A stretch of DNA of 64,000 nt, taken from the NCBI RefSeq assembly GCF_049847105.1, contig NZ_JBNCNS010000001.1, positions 558,001 to 622,000 on the forward strand. The letters run 5' to 3'. Both the position numbers and the translations under genes were made by a program. This stretch comes from Gordonia sp049847105 (GTDB lineage: Bacteria; Actinomycetota; Actinomycetes; Mycobacteriales; Mycobacteriaceae). Shown in pieces: positions 17,703 through 26,313 of the stretch (position 1 is its first letter; every line of letters starts with the position of its first letter). The notes under the pieces were generated by a model. That model had not been told where the DNA came from. It saw only the letters and a program-made list of their open reading frames with translations, and made no database searches.

Positions 17703-19250
17703 ATGCGCTCTGGCCATCGACGTCGGCACGGGAATACGCTCGTGGTGCATCGATTCACACCGAAGGGTCACCAGATCGTGGCGATCACGCGAAAAGGCTT
17801 GCCGCATGTCATTCGACGTCGCGGTGGTGTGCGCGCGCAGTCGACGATCATCGCCGCCGCCGTGGTCACCGTAGCCCTGGCGATCGGCGGAATGGCCATG
17901 TTGTTCATGCTGCACCGGGCCAACAACGAAGCCATGTACCGATCCACCGGTCGGCAGGCCTATCAGATCGCGTCCGCGATCGACCGCAGCGGCATCCAGG
18001 GCGTCGACATGGACGACCTGGCACCCGGCGCCGGCGTCGACGTCATTCAGGTGATCGATGCGAGCGGCCGCGTGGTCCGATCATCTCCGGGTGCGCCGAG
18101 CCGACCGATCATCGACGTCGACCAGGCGCCGCGCACCTACCGCTACTTCGACAACGTCCAGATATCCGGATTTGCCGGGGAGTTCTGCGCCAGTGCGGTC
18201 GGCGCGGAGCACGACGACGAGTACTACACCGTGTTGGCCCTCGACCGCGCCACGGGCGTGCGGCACAGCGAGTGGGTGACCGGCATCATCCTGGCGGCCG
18301 AGATCCCGCTTCTCGTCGTCGTCGCGGCCGGTGCAGTGTACCTCCTGGTCGGGCGTTCCCTACGTCCGGTGTCCCGGATGACCAAGCGGGTCAACGAGAT
18401 CACCGCGACCGCTCTCGAACAGCGGGTACCGGTGCCGTCGGCCGACGACGAGATCAGCACCCTCGCGACAACGATGAACGACATGCTGTCACGACTGCAG
18501 AACGCGCGGGATGGCCAACTCCGCTTCGTTGCTGATGCCTCCCATGAGTTGCGCAGTCCGCTGACGACCATCGTCGGGATCCTCGACCTCGCCGACGACA
18601 CCGATTCCGCCCTCGACCTGCCGACCGTCCGGACCATCCTGCTGCCGGAGGCGAAGCGGATGCAGGTGATGGTCGACGATCTCCTCATGCTGGCCCGTGC
18701 CGACGAGAACGGGCTGACCCTGAACCTCGACGAGATCGACCTCGACGACGTGGTAGCCGCCGAGGTCGGACGCGTCCGCTCACTCGGTTCGGCTCGAATT
18801 CGGCTGCACGTCAAGCCGATCAGGATGGTCGGTGACAGCGACAAGATCACCCGGGCACTGCGGAACGTCTTCGACAACGCAGTCCGGCACGCCCGGTCCA
18901 CGGTGTCCGTGTCGATGCGTGCCGAAGGAGATGATGCCGTCGTGACGGTCGCCGACGACGGTGTCGGCATACCGGTCCGCGATCGCGACGTCGTGTTCCA
19001 GCGGTTCGCCCGGCTCGACGTCGATCGCCGCAATCAGTTCGGCGCCGGCCTCGGTCTGGCCATCGTCGCGGAGATCGTCCACGCACATGGAGGGTCCGCG
19101 AGCATTGGCGAAAGCGACACGGGCGGAGCAACTGTGACCATCAGGCTGCCACTGTCCGTGCCCGTCGACAGCGAACCGACGCCGCCGACGATCACCACCG
19201 ACGGACCGGCGGATGTCTCCCCCAGTCCTCAGACCTCGCAGAGCCGATAG
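17703..19250 (+). CDS. Sensor histidine kinase
   Basis: With ATG 17703 the protein has 515 residues; GTG codons at 17742, 17745 and 17778 are alternative starts and the true one is uncertain. The first membrane segment is at about 46-70, then an extracytoplasmic sensor of roughly 120 residues, a second segment at 192-216, HAMP, the H-box FVADASHELRSPLTT with His281, N-box NVFDNAVRHA, G1 VADDGVGIP and G2 GAGLGLAIV. It is complete and of the EnvZ/MprB type. It runs into the response-regulator gene from the opposite strand with a 22-bp overlap and starts 40 bp from the divergent TPP-enzyme gene, so it may control that cluster. Confidence 0.93.
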   Translation: MRSGHRRRHGNTLVVHRFTPKGHQIVAITRKGLPHVIRRRGGVRAQSTIIAAAVVTVALAIGGMAMLFMLHRANNEAMYRSTGRQAYQIASAIDRSGIQGVDMDDLAPGAGVDVIQVIDASGRVVRSSPGAPSRPIIDVDQAPRTYRYFDNVQISGFAGEFCASAVGAEHDDEYYTVLALDRATGVRHSEWVTGIILAAEIPLLVVVAAGAVYLLVGRSLRPVSRMTKRVNEITATALEQRVPVPSADDEISTLATTMNDMLSRLQNARDGQLRFVADASHELRSPLTTIVGILDLADDTDSALDLPTVRTILLPEAKRMQVMVDDLLMLARADENGLTLNLDEIDLDDVVAAEVGRVRSLGSARIRLHVKPIRMVGDSDKITRALRNVFDNAVRHARSTVSVSMRAEGDDAVVTVADDGVGIPVRDRDVVFQRFARLDVDRRNQFGAGLGLAIVAEIVHAHGGSASIGESDTGGATVTIRLPLSVPVDSEPTPPTITTDGPADVSPSPQTSQSR

Positions 19251-19900
19251 CCGGCCCCGCGAACGGTTTCGATCGACCGGACCCCGAAGGGAGTATCGAT
19301 GCGCTTGCGCAGATATCGGATGTACACCTCGACGATGTTCTCGTCGCCCTCATAGTTCTCATCCCAAATCGATGTGAGGATCAGCCTTTTGGACACCACC
19401 GTCTCTTTGTTCCGGATCAGGAACTCCAGCAGGGCGTACTCCCGCGGAGTCAATGCGACGGGGGTGTCGCCGCGGGCAACCTTTCGCTCCGCTGGGTCGA
19501 GCGTGAGGCTTCCGGCCGTGAGGATCGCCGGCCGCTCCCGACCGCCCCGACGCATCACAGCCCGCAGATGAGCCTTGAGGACGACCACCGAGAACGGCTT
19601 GACCAGGTAGTCGTCGGCCCCGTAATCCAAGGCTTCGGCCTGGTCGTACTCCCCGTCCTTGGCGCTGAGCATCAACACCGGCGTCCAGACATTTCGCTCA
19701 CGCATCTGCTGTACGACAAGAAATCCGTTGAGCTTCGGCAGCATGATGTCGAGCACGACGACATCGAACTGCTCCTCGGTGGCCCGCCACAGGCCCTCGG
19801 CACCGTCGGCGGCGACAACGACGCTCCATCCCTCGCTCGCCAGCACCCGACGCACGGTTTCCGCCGCGCGCACATCGTCGTCGACAACCAGCACTCGCAC
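19229..19900 (-). CDS. OmpR-family response regulator
   Basis: A 223-residue regulator with GTG start at 19900 after GAGGAAAATTCA. The receiver domain shows VLVVDDD, the phosphoacceptor aspartate in VVLDIMLPKLNG, and LVKPFS. The C-terminal winged helix contains LTPREYALLEFLIRNKETVVSKRLI and VEVYIRYLRKRI with the terminal GAGYRL hairpin. It is the probable partner of the convergent histidine kinase. Its 3' end overlaps the kinase 3' end by 22 bp. It is divergent from the P450 gene across 63 bp, so the P450 promoter and its own share that space. Confidence 0.94.
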   Translation of the reverse strand: MRVLVVDDDVRAAETVRRVLASEGWSVVVAADGAEGLWRATEEQFDVVVLDIMLPKLNGFLVVQQMRERNVWTPVLMLSAKDGEYDQAEALDYGADDYLVKPFSVVVLKAHLRAVMRRGGRERPAILTAGSLTLDPAERKVARGDTPVALTPREYALLEFLIRNKETVVSKRLILTSIWDENYEGDENIVEVYIRYLRKRIDTPFGVRSIETVRGAGYRLCEV

Positions 19901-19963
19901 TGAATTTTCCTCGCTCCACGCCGACCGTCCCACGGAAGCCCGGCATGACACCGAAAGGCCTCG

Positions 19964-21316
19964 ATGAGAATCCGTCACCTGTCCCATCCCGACCCGAATA
20001 TGAGCCTACGCCCAGTCTGTGGTCGGCGCGGAATCCCGCTGAGCAGCACCATCCGACTCCGGCGTGATCCGACCGGGCTCGCCGAGTCGCTCCGTGCGGA
20101 ATTCGGCGACATCGCGCTGACCAGCGCGCTCGGCCACGACGTCGTCGTGGCGCAGGGGCCCGAAGCAGCATGGCAATTGGTCCGCGACCCGGATCGCGCA
20201 TTCGCCAATGCGCCAGTCTACGGCTTCGCGTTGGGAGGCCTCTTCGAGCGCGGAATCCTGCTGATGGATCACGCCGAACACCACGCTCATCGCCGCATCA
20301 TGCAGGAGGCCTTCACTCGCGAGAATCTGTCGAAGTATCAGCGCACGATGCAACCGATCATCGTCTCGGCGGTCGATCGTTTGCCAGTCGACGACGACGT
20401 GGACATGCGCGTCTGGCTGAAGGCCCTCGCGCTCGACATCTCACTGCAGATCTTCGTCGGCACGGCGCTCACACAAGACCAGGCCGATCGCATCAACCGG
20501 AGCTTCGTCGAGCTGATCGAGGCCGCGAGTGCATTGGTTCGCCTGCCCGTCCCAGGACTGCGATGGCGACGCGGACACACAGCGAAGCAGGTCGTCGACG
20601 ACTTCTTCGGCGACCTCCTGCCAACGCGACGATCCGATCCCGGACCCGACCTGATGTCGGCGCTCTGCTCGGCCCGGTCCCCCGACGGCCAACTACTCAC
20701 CGACCGCGAGGTTATCGACCACATGCGTTTCATGCTGTTCGCCGCCCACGACACCGCGACCATCGCGATGACGTCCATGGCTTACCAACTTGGACGTCAC
20801 CCCGAGTGGCAGCAGCGGGTGCGTGACGAGGCGATGGCACTGCCTGAACATCCCGACCACTCAGACCTGGCGGACATGGCGTCGATGGATCTGGTGATGC
20901 GCGAAGCACTTCGGCTCCGTCCGCCGGTCCCGGTGATACCCCGTGCAGCGCTGCGCGACACATCTCTGTGCGGTTATCACATCCCCGAGGGGACATTCGT
21001 CATCTCCCTCATCGGCGCCAACCATCGGCGATCCGACGTCTGGAGCGAGCCCGACCAATTCGATCCGGAGCGCTTCTGTCCCGACCGCGCCGAGGATCGG
21101 TCGCACCGGATGGCCTGGATGCCCTTCGGCGGCGGTGCGCACAAATGCATCGGGATGCATTTCGCCCGAGTTGAAGCATTCACAGTCCTCCACGACATGG
21201 TCCGCAGATTCTCGTGGACGGTGGGCGATGATGACATGGAAGGTCGCGACGCAGGCCTGACCGACAATGCCGGATTCGTTGCCACGGTCACCCGGTTGGA
21301 CCGGCGTATGACCTGA
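19964..21316 (+). CDS. Cytochrome P450
   Basis: A 450-residue soluble P450. The I-helix has FAAHDTATIAM (acid-alcohol pair Asp-Thr), the K-helix EALRLRPP (ExxR), and the heme-binding loop FGGGAHKCIGMHF places the axial Cys at residue 395. No N-terminal membrane segment is seen. The ATG at 19964 follows GAAAGGCCTCG. A ferredoxin or reductase partner is absent nearby, so electrons must come from elsewhere. It lies at the end of the accessory insert, and a tailoring step on the cluster product is plausible but not shown. It is convergent with the Fpg-like gene, with a 2-bp gap. Confidence 0.93.
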   Translation: MRIRHLSHPDPNMSLRPVCGRRGIPLSSTIRLRRDPTGLAESLRAEFGDIALTSALGHDVVVAQGPEAAWQLVRDPDRAFANAPVYGFALGGLFERGILLMDHAEHHAHRRIMQEAFTRENLSKYQRTMQPIIVSAVDRLPVDDDVDMRVWLKALALDISLQIFVGTALTQDQADRINRSFVELIEAASALVRLPVPGLRWRRGHTAKQVVDDFFGDLLPTRRSDPGPDLMSALCSARSPDGQLLTDREVIDHMRFMLFAAHDTATIAMTSMAYQLGRHPEWQQRVRDEAMALPEHPDHSDLADMASMDLVMREALRLRPPVPVIPRAALRDTSLCGYHIPEGTFVISLIGANHRRSDVWSEPDQFDPERFCPDRAEDRSHRMAWMPFGGGAHKCIGMHFARVEAFTVLHDMVRRFSWTVGDDDMEGRDAGLTDNAGFVATVTRLDRRMT

Positions 21317-21318
21317 CC

Positions 21319-22221
21319 TCACTTCAACAAACGCGACATCCGGCGGTCGGCCAGCACCTTCCCTCCGGTCTGACACGTCGGGCAATACTGAAACGAGCGG
21401 TCCGAGAACGACACCTCACGGATCGTGTCGCCGCACACCGGGCACGGCAGGCCGGTACGCGCATGCACCTTCAGCCCGGTTCGTTTCTCCGACTTCAGCC
21501 GAGCGACCTCTTGCCCCTCGAGCCGACCGATGGCGTCGGTGAGCACCGACCGCATCGTCGTGTAGAGCGACTCGACCTGGGTGTCGGTCAGCGACTTGGC
21601 CGACGCGAACGGCGACAACCGGGCGTCATGCAGGATCTCGTCGGAGTAGGCGTTGCCGATCCCGGCCATCGTGCGCTGATCGGTGAGGACGTTCTTGATG
21701 CGGCCCGACGTCGCGGCCAAGAGGGTGCCGAACTCGTCACGGGACATCGCGAGGACGTCCGGCCCGAGCGAGGCGATCCGGTCGACCTCACCGACATCGC
21801 GCACCACCCACACCGCCAGCCGCTTCTGCGTGCCCGCTTCGGTGACGTCGAATCCCTCGCCCGGCAGGCCGCAGTGCACACGCACGGCGATCGGCCCCTT
21901 CCCGCCCGGCCGCGGCGGCGTCTGCGAGAGTTGCTCACTCCAACGCAGCCAGCCGGCACGCGACAGATGGATCACCAGGTTGATCACCGGATCCGGAGCA
22001 GCGTCGCCGTTCGTGCTGTCGGGGCCCGGGACCGTTCGGATGACCAGGTACTTCCCGATCCGACCCACCGATTCGACCAGTCGCCCGGCCAACGCCGTGT
22101 ACGGCGGATCCGCGGTCTTCAGGACGGCCAGCGACGCAACGTCGACCCGCCGGATCGGAAAACCGGCCGCTCGGCCGTCCACGTAGGCAGCCACCGCCGC
22201 CACCTCAGGGAGCTCAGGCAT
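21319..22221 (-). CDS. Fpg/Nei-family DNA glycosylase (Rv0944-like)
   Basis: A 300-residue protein beginning MPELPEV, giving the catalytic N-terminal Pro2 and Glu3. The helix-two-turn-helix is in RIKNVLTDQRTMAGIGNAYSDEI. The C-terminal zinc finger has CPVCGD and YCPTCQ cysteine pairs. It should remove oxidised bases and nick abasic sites. The branch of the family is uncertain: several mycobacterial Fpg2/Nei proteins have lost parts, but this copy looks complete. Divergent from the CysQ-like gene. Confidence 0.92.
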   Translation of the reverse strand: MPELPEVAAVAAYVDGRAAGFPIRRVDVASLAVLKTADPPYTALAGRLVESVGRIGKYLVIRTVPGPDSTNGDAAPDPVINLVIHLSRAGWLRWSEQLSQTPPRPGGKGPIAVRVHCGLPGEGFDVTEAGTQKRLAVWVVRDVGEVDRIASLGPDVLAMSRDEFGTLLAATSGRIKNVLTDQRTMAGIGNAYSDEILHDARLSPFASAKSLTDTQVESLYTTMRSVLTDAIGRLEGQEVARLKSEKRTGLKVHARTGLPCPVCGDTIREVSFSDRSFQYCPTCQTGGKVLADRRMSRLLK

Positions 22222-22246
22222 GTGTCCAGTGTGCTCTAGTAGGAGG

Positions 22247-22987
22247 ATGATCTCCCGCCTTTCCGATGCCGAACTGGCGGCGCGCGTGGCCGAAGGTGCG
22301 GGCGAGATCCTCATGGGTGTCCGTCATGGCGGACTGCTCGGCGGTCGCCATCTCGGTGACGTCGGCGACGCGATGGCGCAAGCGTGGATCGCGAACGTCC
22401 TCGGCAGGCACCGACCACATGACGCGATCCTGTCCGAGGAGGGTGCCGACGTCGGCGACCGGGCAACAGCCGACCGCGTCTGGATCATCGATCCGCTCGA
22501 CGGCACCAGCGAGTTCTCGTCCGGCACCGCCGACTGGGCCGTGCACGTCGCGCTCACCGAGTCCGGCGTGGTGACGACAGCGTCGGTGGCACTGCCCGCC
22601 GTCGGTGAGGTTTTCCGATCCGATGCGGTGAAACCGCCGAGCAGCGCACTCACCGGACGGATGGCGGCATCGCGCTATGGCGGCTCCTACGAGAGTGCCT
22701 GGGTGTCCCGGCGACTGTCGTTGAACATGATCGGGATCGGATCGGCGGGCGCGAAGGCGATGGCGGTGGTGCGCGGCGACGTCGACGCCTATGTGCATGC
22801 CGGTGGTCAGTACGAGTGGGACAATTGCGCTCCGGTTGGTGTTGCCCTGGCGGCCGATCTGCACTGCAGCCGCCTCGACGGGTCGACCATCGTCTACAAC
22901 CAGCCCCGCCCGTACATGCCCGATTTCGTCATCTGCCGCAAGGAGATTCGCGACGATCTCCTCGCCGCGCTGGACGAGATCTGGTGA
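22247..22987 (+). CDS. cysQ: CysQ-like 3'(2'),5'-bisphosphate nucleotidase / inositol monophosphatase family
   Basis: About 246 residues. Metal-binding motifs are intact: SEEGAD, DPLDGTSEF, and YEWDNCAP with GSAGAKAMAVVRGDVDAYVHAGG. In mycobacteria this family removes phosphate from PAP/PAPS and controls sulfur flux; inositol phosphatase activity is also possible. The start at 22247 (MISRLSDAELA) fits the homologues, but AGGAGG abuts the ATG directly. In-frame upstream starts at 22220 and 22229 exist, so the exact start is unsettled. It is convergent with cobF across a repeat array. Confidence 0.85.
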   Translation: MISRLSDAELAARVAEGAGEILMGVRHGGLLGGRHLGDVGDAMAQAWIANVLGRHRPHDAILSEEGADVGDRATADRVWIIDPLDGTSEFSSGTADWAVHVALTESGVVTTASVALPAVGEVFRSDAVKPPSSALTGRMAASRYGGSYESAWVSRRLSLNMIGIGSAGAKAMAVVRGDVDAYVHAGGQYEWDNCAPVGVALAADLHCSRLDGSTIVYNQPRPYMPDFVICRKEIRDDLLAALDEIW

Positions 22988-23020
22988 TCGGTCGGGCCGC
23001 GACCACCCACCGGTCGGGCC

Positions 23021-23193
23021 CAGAATCTCGTCGACCGTGCACAGAATTTCGTCGACCGTGCCCACTTCCGCGCCGATCGTGCCCACAATTTTGTCGATCG
23101 TGCACATGATCGAGTCGGGTAAACGACTGAGCGCACGATCGGCGAGAAAGTGCGCACGATCGGCGAGAAAGTGCGCACGATCGGCGAGGTGGG
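23021..23193. repeat. Inverted array of 21-bp units (array A)
   Basis: Four head-to-tail 21-bp units occupy 23021-23104. Typical is CACTTCCGCGCCGATCGTGC with its last base. Three units of the reverse complement form follow at 23131-23193; the first two are identical and read GCGCACGATCGGCGAGAAAG plus T. A 26-bp spacer separates the halves. A transcript across it could fold into a long stepped hairpin from either strand. It fills the gap between convergent cysQ and cobF, so it may end transcription in both directions. No CRISPR-like unique spacers are present. Confidence 0.85.
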
Positions 23194-23203
23194 CGGCGAG
23201 GTG

Positions 23204-23959
23204 TCAGCCTTTGCGGAGCAGGTAGATGTCCATGATCCAGCCGATGCGTTCGCGCGCCTCGGCCCGCGCCGCGACGATCCGCTCGGCGACGTCGGCAACC
23301 CGGCCGCTGATGAGGATCTGCTCGTCGGTGCCCACGTAGGCACCCCACCAGATGTGGTCGTCGGGCTCCGCGGTCCGCCGGAACGCCAGAGATCCGTCGA
23401 GCATCACGATCTGGTTCGCGTCCGCGCCGGGCGGGGTGTCGCCGAGACGGCGCCCCGTGGTGATGTGGACGGGTTCACCGATCCGGTTCGCCGCGATGCG
23501 ATGAGCGGCGGTGAGGGCACTGGCACTGGTCACCCCCGGGATCACCTCGACGACGAGCGACAGGCCGGAATGTTCGGCCAGATCGTCGACGATGCGCAGC
23601 GTGCTGTCGTACAGCGCCGGGTCGCCCCACACCAGGAAGGCCGCCACACCTCCGTCGGGCACCTCGGTGGTGAGCACATCGGTGAAGATCGACGCGCGCG
23701 CGGCGTGCCACCGACGCACCTCGGCGTCATAGTCCGCGGGATCGCGGTCGCGGGGCGGGTCGACGACCTCGATGACCCGGTGACCGTCGGGGGCGTACCG
23801 CGTGAGGATGTCGCGCCGCATCGCGCCGAGCGATTCTTTGTCGTCGCCCTTGTCCAGCACGAGAAATGCGTCGACGTCGCCGAGGGCATCGATCGCCTCG
23901 AGAGTGATCTGGCGCGGGTTGCCCGGACCTATCCCGATGACCCGCAGTGTGAGTTGCAT
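23204..23959 (-). CDS. cobF: Precorrin-6A synthase (deacetylating), CobF
   Basis: A 251-residue SAM-dependent methyltransferase of the aerobic cobalamin pathway, methylating C-1 of precorrin-5 with loss of the acetyl unit. It shows the tetrapyrrole methylase fold: VIGIGPGNPRQITLEAI at the N-terminus, FLVWGDPALYDST in the middle, and VIPGVTSASALTAAHRI. The ending WIMDIYLLRKG is characteristic of CobF. The gene stands alone here with no other cob genes within the window. It lies 7 bp downstream of an SDR gene on the same strand. Confidence 0.93.
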   Translation of the reverse strand: MQLTLRVIGIGPGNPRQITLEAIDALGDVDAFLVLDKGDDKESLGAMRRDILTRYAPDGHRVIEVVDPPRDRDPADYDAEVRRWHAARASIFTDVLTTEVPDGGVAAFLVWGDPALYDSTLRIVDDLAEHSGLSLVVEVIPGVTSASALTAAHRIAANRIGEPVHITTGRRLGDTPPGADANQIVMLDGSLAFRRTAEPDDHIWWGAYVGTDEQILISGRVADVAERIVAARAEARERIGWIMDIYLLRKG

Positions 23960-23966
23960 GTGGCTG

Positions 23967-24794
23967 TCAGATCCGCACCTTGGGCAAACCATGTATGCGC
24001 GCGGTCATGTCCAGCATCGCCTGGCGGGTCATCAGCCGCCGTAGCGCGAAGACGATCCCGGCTCTATTCCCCTTGGCGTAGAACGGCTTCGGATGCTCGA
24101 CCAGAGCCGCGTCGACGATGACCGAGGCCATCGCCGTGGCATCGATGCCGGCGTCCTCGTTCTTGCGGGTGGCCGCCGCGAGGACCTCGTATTCGCGACG
24201 ATAGGGCGAGTCGTCGCCGATGTGGATGCTGCGTCGATCCCCGATCCCGGTGGCGATGGTCCCGGGCTCCACCGAGATCATCCGGATCCCGTAGGGCGCG
24301 ACCTCCCGCCGGGTGGCCAATGCGAAGGCCTTGAGCGCGGATTTGGTTGCGGCATAATTTGATCGAAAGGCAACCGGGAAGCTGGAGAGCATGGAACCGA
24401 CCATCACCACGGTCCCGGTGCCACGGCCCCGCATCCCCGGCAACACCGCCTTGGTGAGCGCCACCGGTCCGAACACGTTGGCGGCGAACAGATCCTCGAT
24501 CGCAGCCATCGAGGTGTCCTCGAGTGCACCCGCCTGGCTCTCGCCCGCGTTGTTGATCAGCACGTCGACCGCGCCGATCTCGTCGACACAATCGATCGCG
24601 CTCTGATAGTCGGCGTTGTCGAGGCGTACGTACCGAACTCCGGGAACCGGGTCTGCCACGGCCGCCGGTCGGCGGCTGGTGCCGTACACCGTGTGTCCGC
24701 GCTCGACGAAGAGCCGGGCCACCTCGGCCCCGATCCCACTCGAGGCGCCGGTGACGAGAACGACCTTGGAACCTGATGCAGCAGCCACCGACAC
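23967..24794 (-). CDS. Short-chain dehydrogenase/reductase
   Basis: About 275 residues from a GTG at 24794 (VSVAAASGSKVVLVTG). Motifs are TGASSGIGAEVARLFVERG, the basic TSRRPA that suggests NADP, NNAG in VLINNAGES, the catalytic serine in MVGSMLSS, and YAATKSALKAF. The catalytic Tyr-x3-Lys is present. The C-terminal extension GLPKVRI resembles SDRs annotated as oxidoreductases of lipid or steroid metabolism, but the substrate is unknown. cobF follows after 7 bp, so the two may share a transcript. Confidence 0.85.
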   Translation of the reverse strand: MSVAAASGSKVVLVTGASSGIGAEVARLFVERGHTVYGTSRRPAAVADPVPGVRYVRLDNADYQSAIDCVDEIGAVDVLINNAGESQAGALEDTSMAAIEDLFAANVFGPVALTKAVLPGMRGRGTGTVVMVGSMLSSFPVAFRSNYAATKSALKAFALATRREVAPYGIRMISVEPGTIATGIGDRRSIHIGDDSPYRREYEVLAAATRKNEDAGIDATAMASVIVDAALVEHPKPFYAKGNRAGIVFALRRLMTRQAMLDMTARIHGLPKVRI

Positions 24795-24825
24795 ACCGTA
24801 GCGTGCCGGCCTCAAGGCGCAGTGC

Positions 24826-26313
24826 TCAGTCCGGCACCGCTTTCGAGAAGCTCGCGGACTCGGCAGCGGACTCCGACGCGAACCAGACCTCGGGGTCGAT
24901 CTCGGCGTACGAGGGCTGATCCGGTGTGTAGTAGACGCCGTCGGCAGCGCTCACCTTGACCGGGTACCCCTCGGGGGCCTGCTTCGGATCGTCGAGCGGG
25001 AGATGCGCGCCCACCGGCACGGGCTCGCGCTGACCGTTCGCGACGTAGTAGCCGACCCCGTCACCGTGGCCGTGCGCCGACCCGTCGACCACCGACCCAT
25101 CGGCCACCGCGGCCACGGTCTCCTCGTCGGCAGTGTCGGCCTCTGGATTCTCGGCAGCGGCTTCCTCGGCAGCAGCTTCCTCGGCAGCAGCTTCCTCGGC
25201 AGCAGCTTCCTCGGCAGCGGCTTCCTCGGCAGCGCTGTCGACGACAGCTCCCTCTCCTGAATCCGTCGTGGGTATGTCGGCATCGTCGGCGTCCGGCGCC
25301 TCACCTTCTCGTCGCGCCCCGATCGCCGCACCGGCTGCCACTGCCCCGCCGGCCGCTGCGGCGACACCGGCTGTCGCACCGAGATGTGTCGACGGCGTTC
25401 CGGTGGCACCTTCGGTGGCATCGGACTCGTCGACGGCAGCGTCCGGGGCGGTCGCCGCCGAAACATCATCCGTGCGCACATCGGGTGTCTTCGGTCCCCG
25501 TGCCTTGCGGAACAGCCAGATCAGGAAGAGCCCGACCAGGATCAGCAGGAACGGGATGAGCAGCCACCACCAGGACGACCCGTCGGTGTCGGAGTCCGCC
25601 GTGTTCGTGTCGTCGGCGGCTGTCGCGTCACCTCGGGAGTCCGTCATACCCGGGATGCTCGACCCGGCGAGCTGTTGTGCCCAGCTCGCCTCGGGTGCAC
25701 TCGTCCACGCTCCGGTCGATCTGTTGTACGTCAAGGTGCCGTTGGCGAACTCCTGGGTCATGACATCGCCGGAGGTCGTCATGTCCGCGGTCGGCGCACC
25801 CAAGGTGGCGCCGAGCTTGTCGGTGGCCACCGTGAACGGTCCCCGTACCACCCAGGAACCACCGCTCGGCGTCCAGTAGATCTTCGGCTGGTCGGCGGCT
25901 GCGAATGACGCACCACGACCGGTCGGGCGATAGTCCGCCGGGCCTTCGCTCTCGCTGGGAAAGCCCAGACTGCCGGTGGGGCCGCCCTCGTCGGTGTACT
26001 TGGACAGGATGCCGCCGTAGAGGACTCGCGCACCGTGCTCGGGAGACCAGAACACCGTGCCGTTGGCGAACTCCTGTTCGAAGCCGCCCCCGACCGCCGT
26101 CAGATCACCGTCCTCGGCACCGAGTCCGGTGTCGGCCTGACCGCGATCCGCGTCGCCCGCGCTGATCTGCTGTTCCAGGTCGGCAATCGCGGCCTGTGCG
26201 TCACTCTGCGGATCGGCGCCCGCGTGCGGCGCGAGCAGCACCGCTACGCCGGCCGCCGCGATGAAACCGACTACGAGACCACCGAGCCTCGCACGTGTGT
26301 GTGATGTGGCCAT
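24826..26313 (-). CDS. LGFP-repeat envelope protein with membrane anchor and C-terminal sunset-like domain
   Basis: A 495-residue protein. The ATG at 26313 follows GAGGAAGGCA. A signal peptide ends near HAGADP. The extracellular part has LGFP-type repeats (GSLGFPSESEG, LGATLGAPTAD) known in mycolata envelope proteins that bind arabinogalactan. A Trp-rich membrane segment SWWWLLIPFLLILVGLFLIW follows, then a long acidic Ala/Glu region including five EEAAA units. The last 60 residues (VYYTPDQPSYAEIDPEVWFASESAAE) look like the short sunset-type domain. It probably sits in the inner membrane with LGFP repeats facing the wall. Confidence 0.82.
   Translation of the reverse strand: MATSHTRARLGGLVVGFIAAAGVAVLLAPHAGADPQSDAQAAIADLEQQISAGDADRGQADTGLGAEDGDLTAVGGGFEQEFANGTVFWSPEHGARVLYGGILSKYTDEGGPTGSLGFPSESEGPADYRPTGRGASFAAADQPKIYWTPSGGSWVVRGPFTVATDKLGATLGAPTADMTTSGDVMTQEFANGTLTYNRSTGAWTSAPEASWAQQLAGSSIPGMTDSRGDATAADDTNTADSDTDGSSWWWLLIPFLLILVGLFLIWLFRKARGPKTPDVRTDDVSAATAPDAAVDESDATEGATGTPSTHLGATAGVAAAAGGAVAAGAAIGARREGEAPDADDADIPTTDSGEGAVVDSAAEEAAAEEAAAEEAAAEEAAAEEAAAENPEADTADEETVAAVADGSVVDGSAHGHGDGVGYYVANGQREPVPVGAHLPLDDPKQAPEGYPVKVSAADGVYYTPDQPSYAEIDPEVWFASESAAESASFSKAVPD
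25151..25234 (-). repeat. 15-bp in-frame tandem repeat (EEAAA units)
   Basis: Five near-identical 15-bp units, TCGGCAGC(A/G)GCTTCC on the plus strand, plus a partial sixth lie inside the LGFP protein gene and encode EEAAA repeats. Unit length is a multiple of three, so copy-number change would alter linker length without a frameshift. The coded segment is probably a rigid charged helix between the membrane segment and the terminal domain. Confidence 0.9.

Noticed and set aside
23021..23193. 21-bp array as a CRISPR
   Set aside because: Units are contiguous without unique spacers, shorter than CRISPR repeats, inverted halfway, and no cas gene is near.
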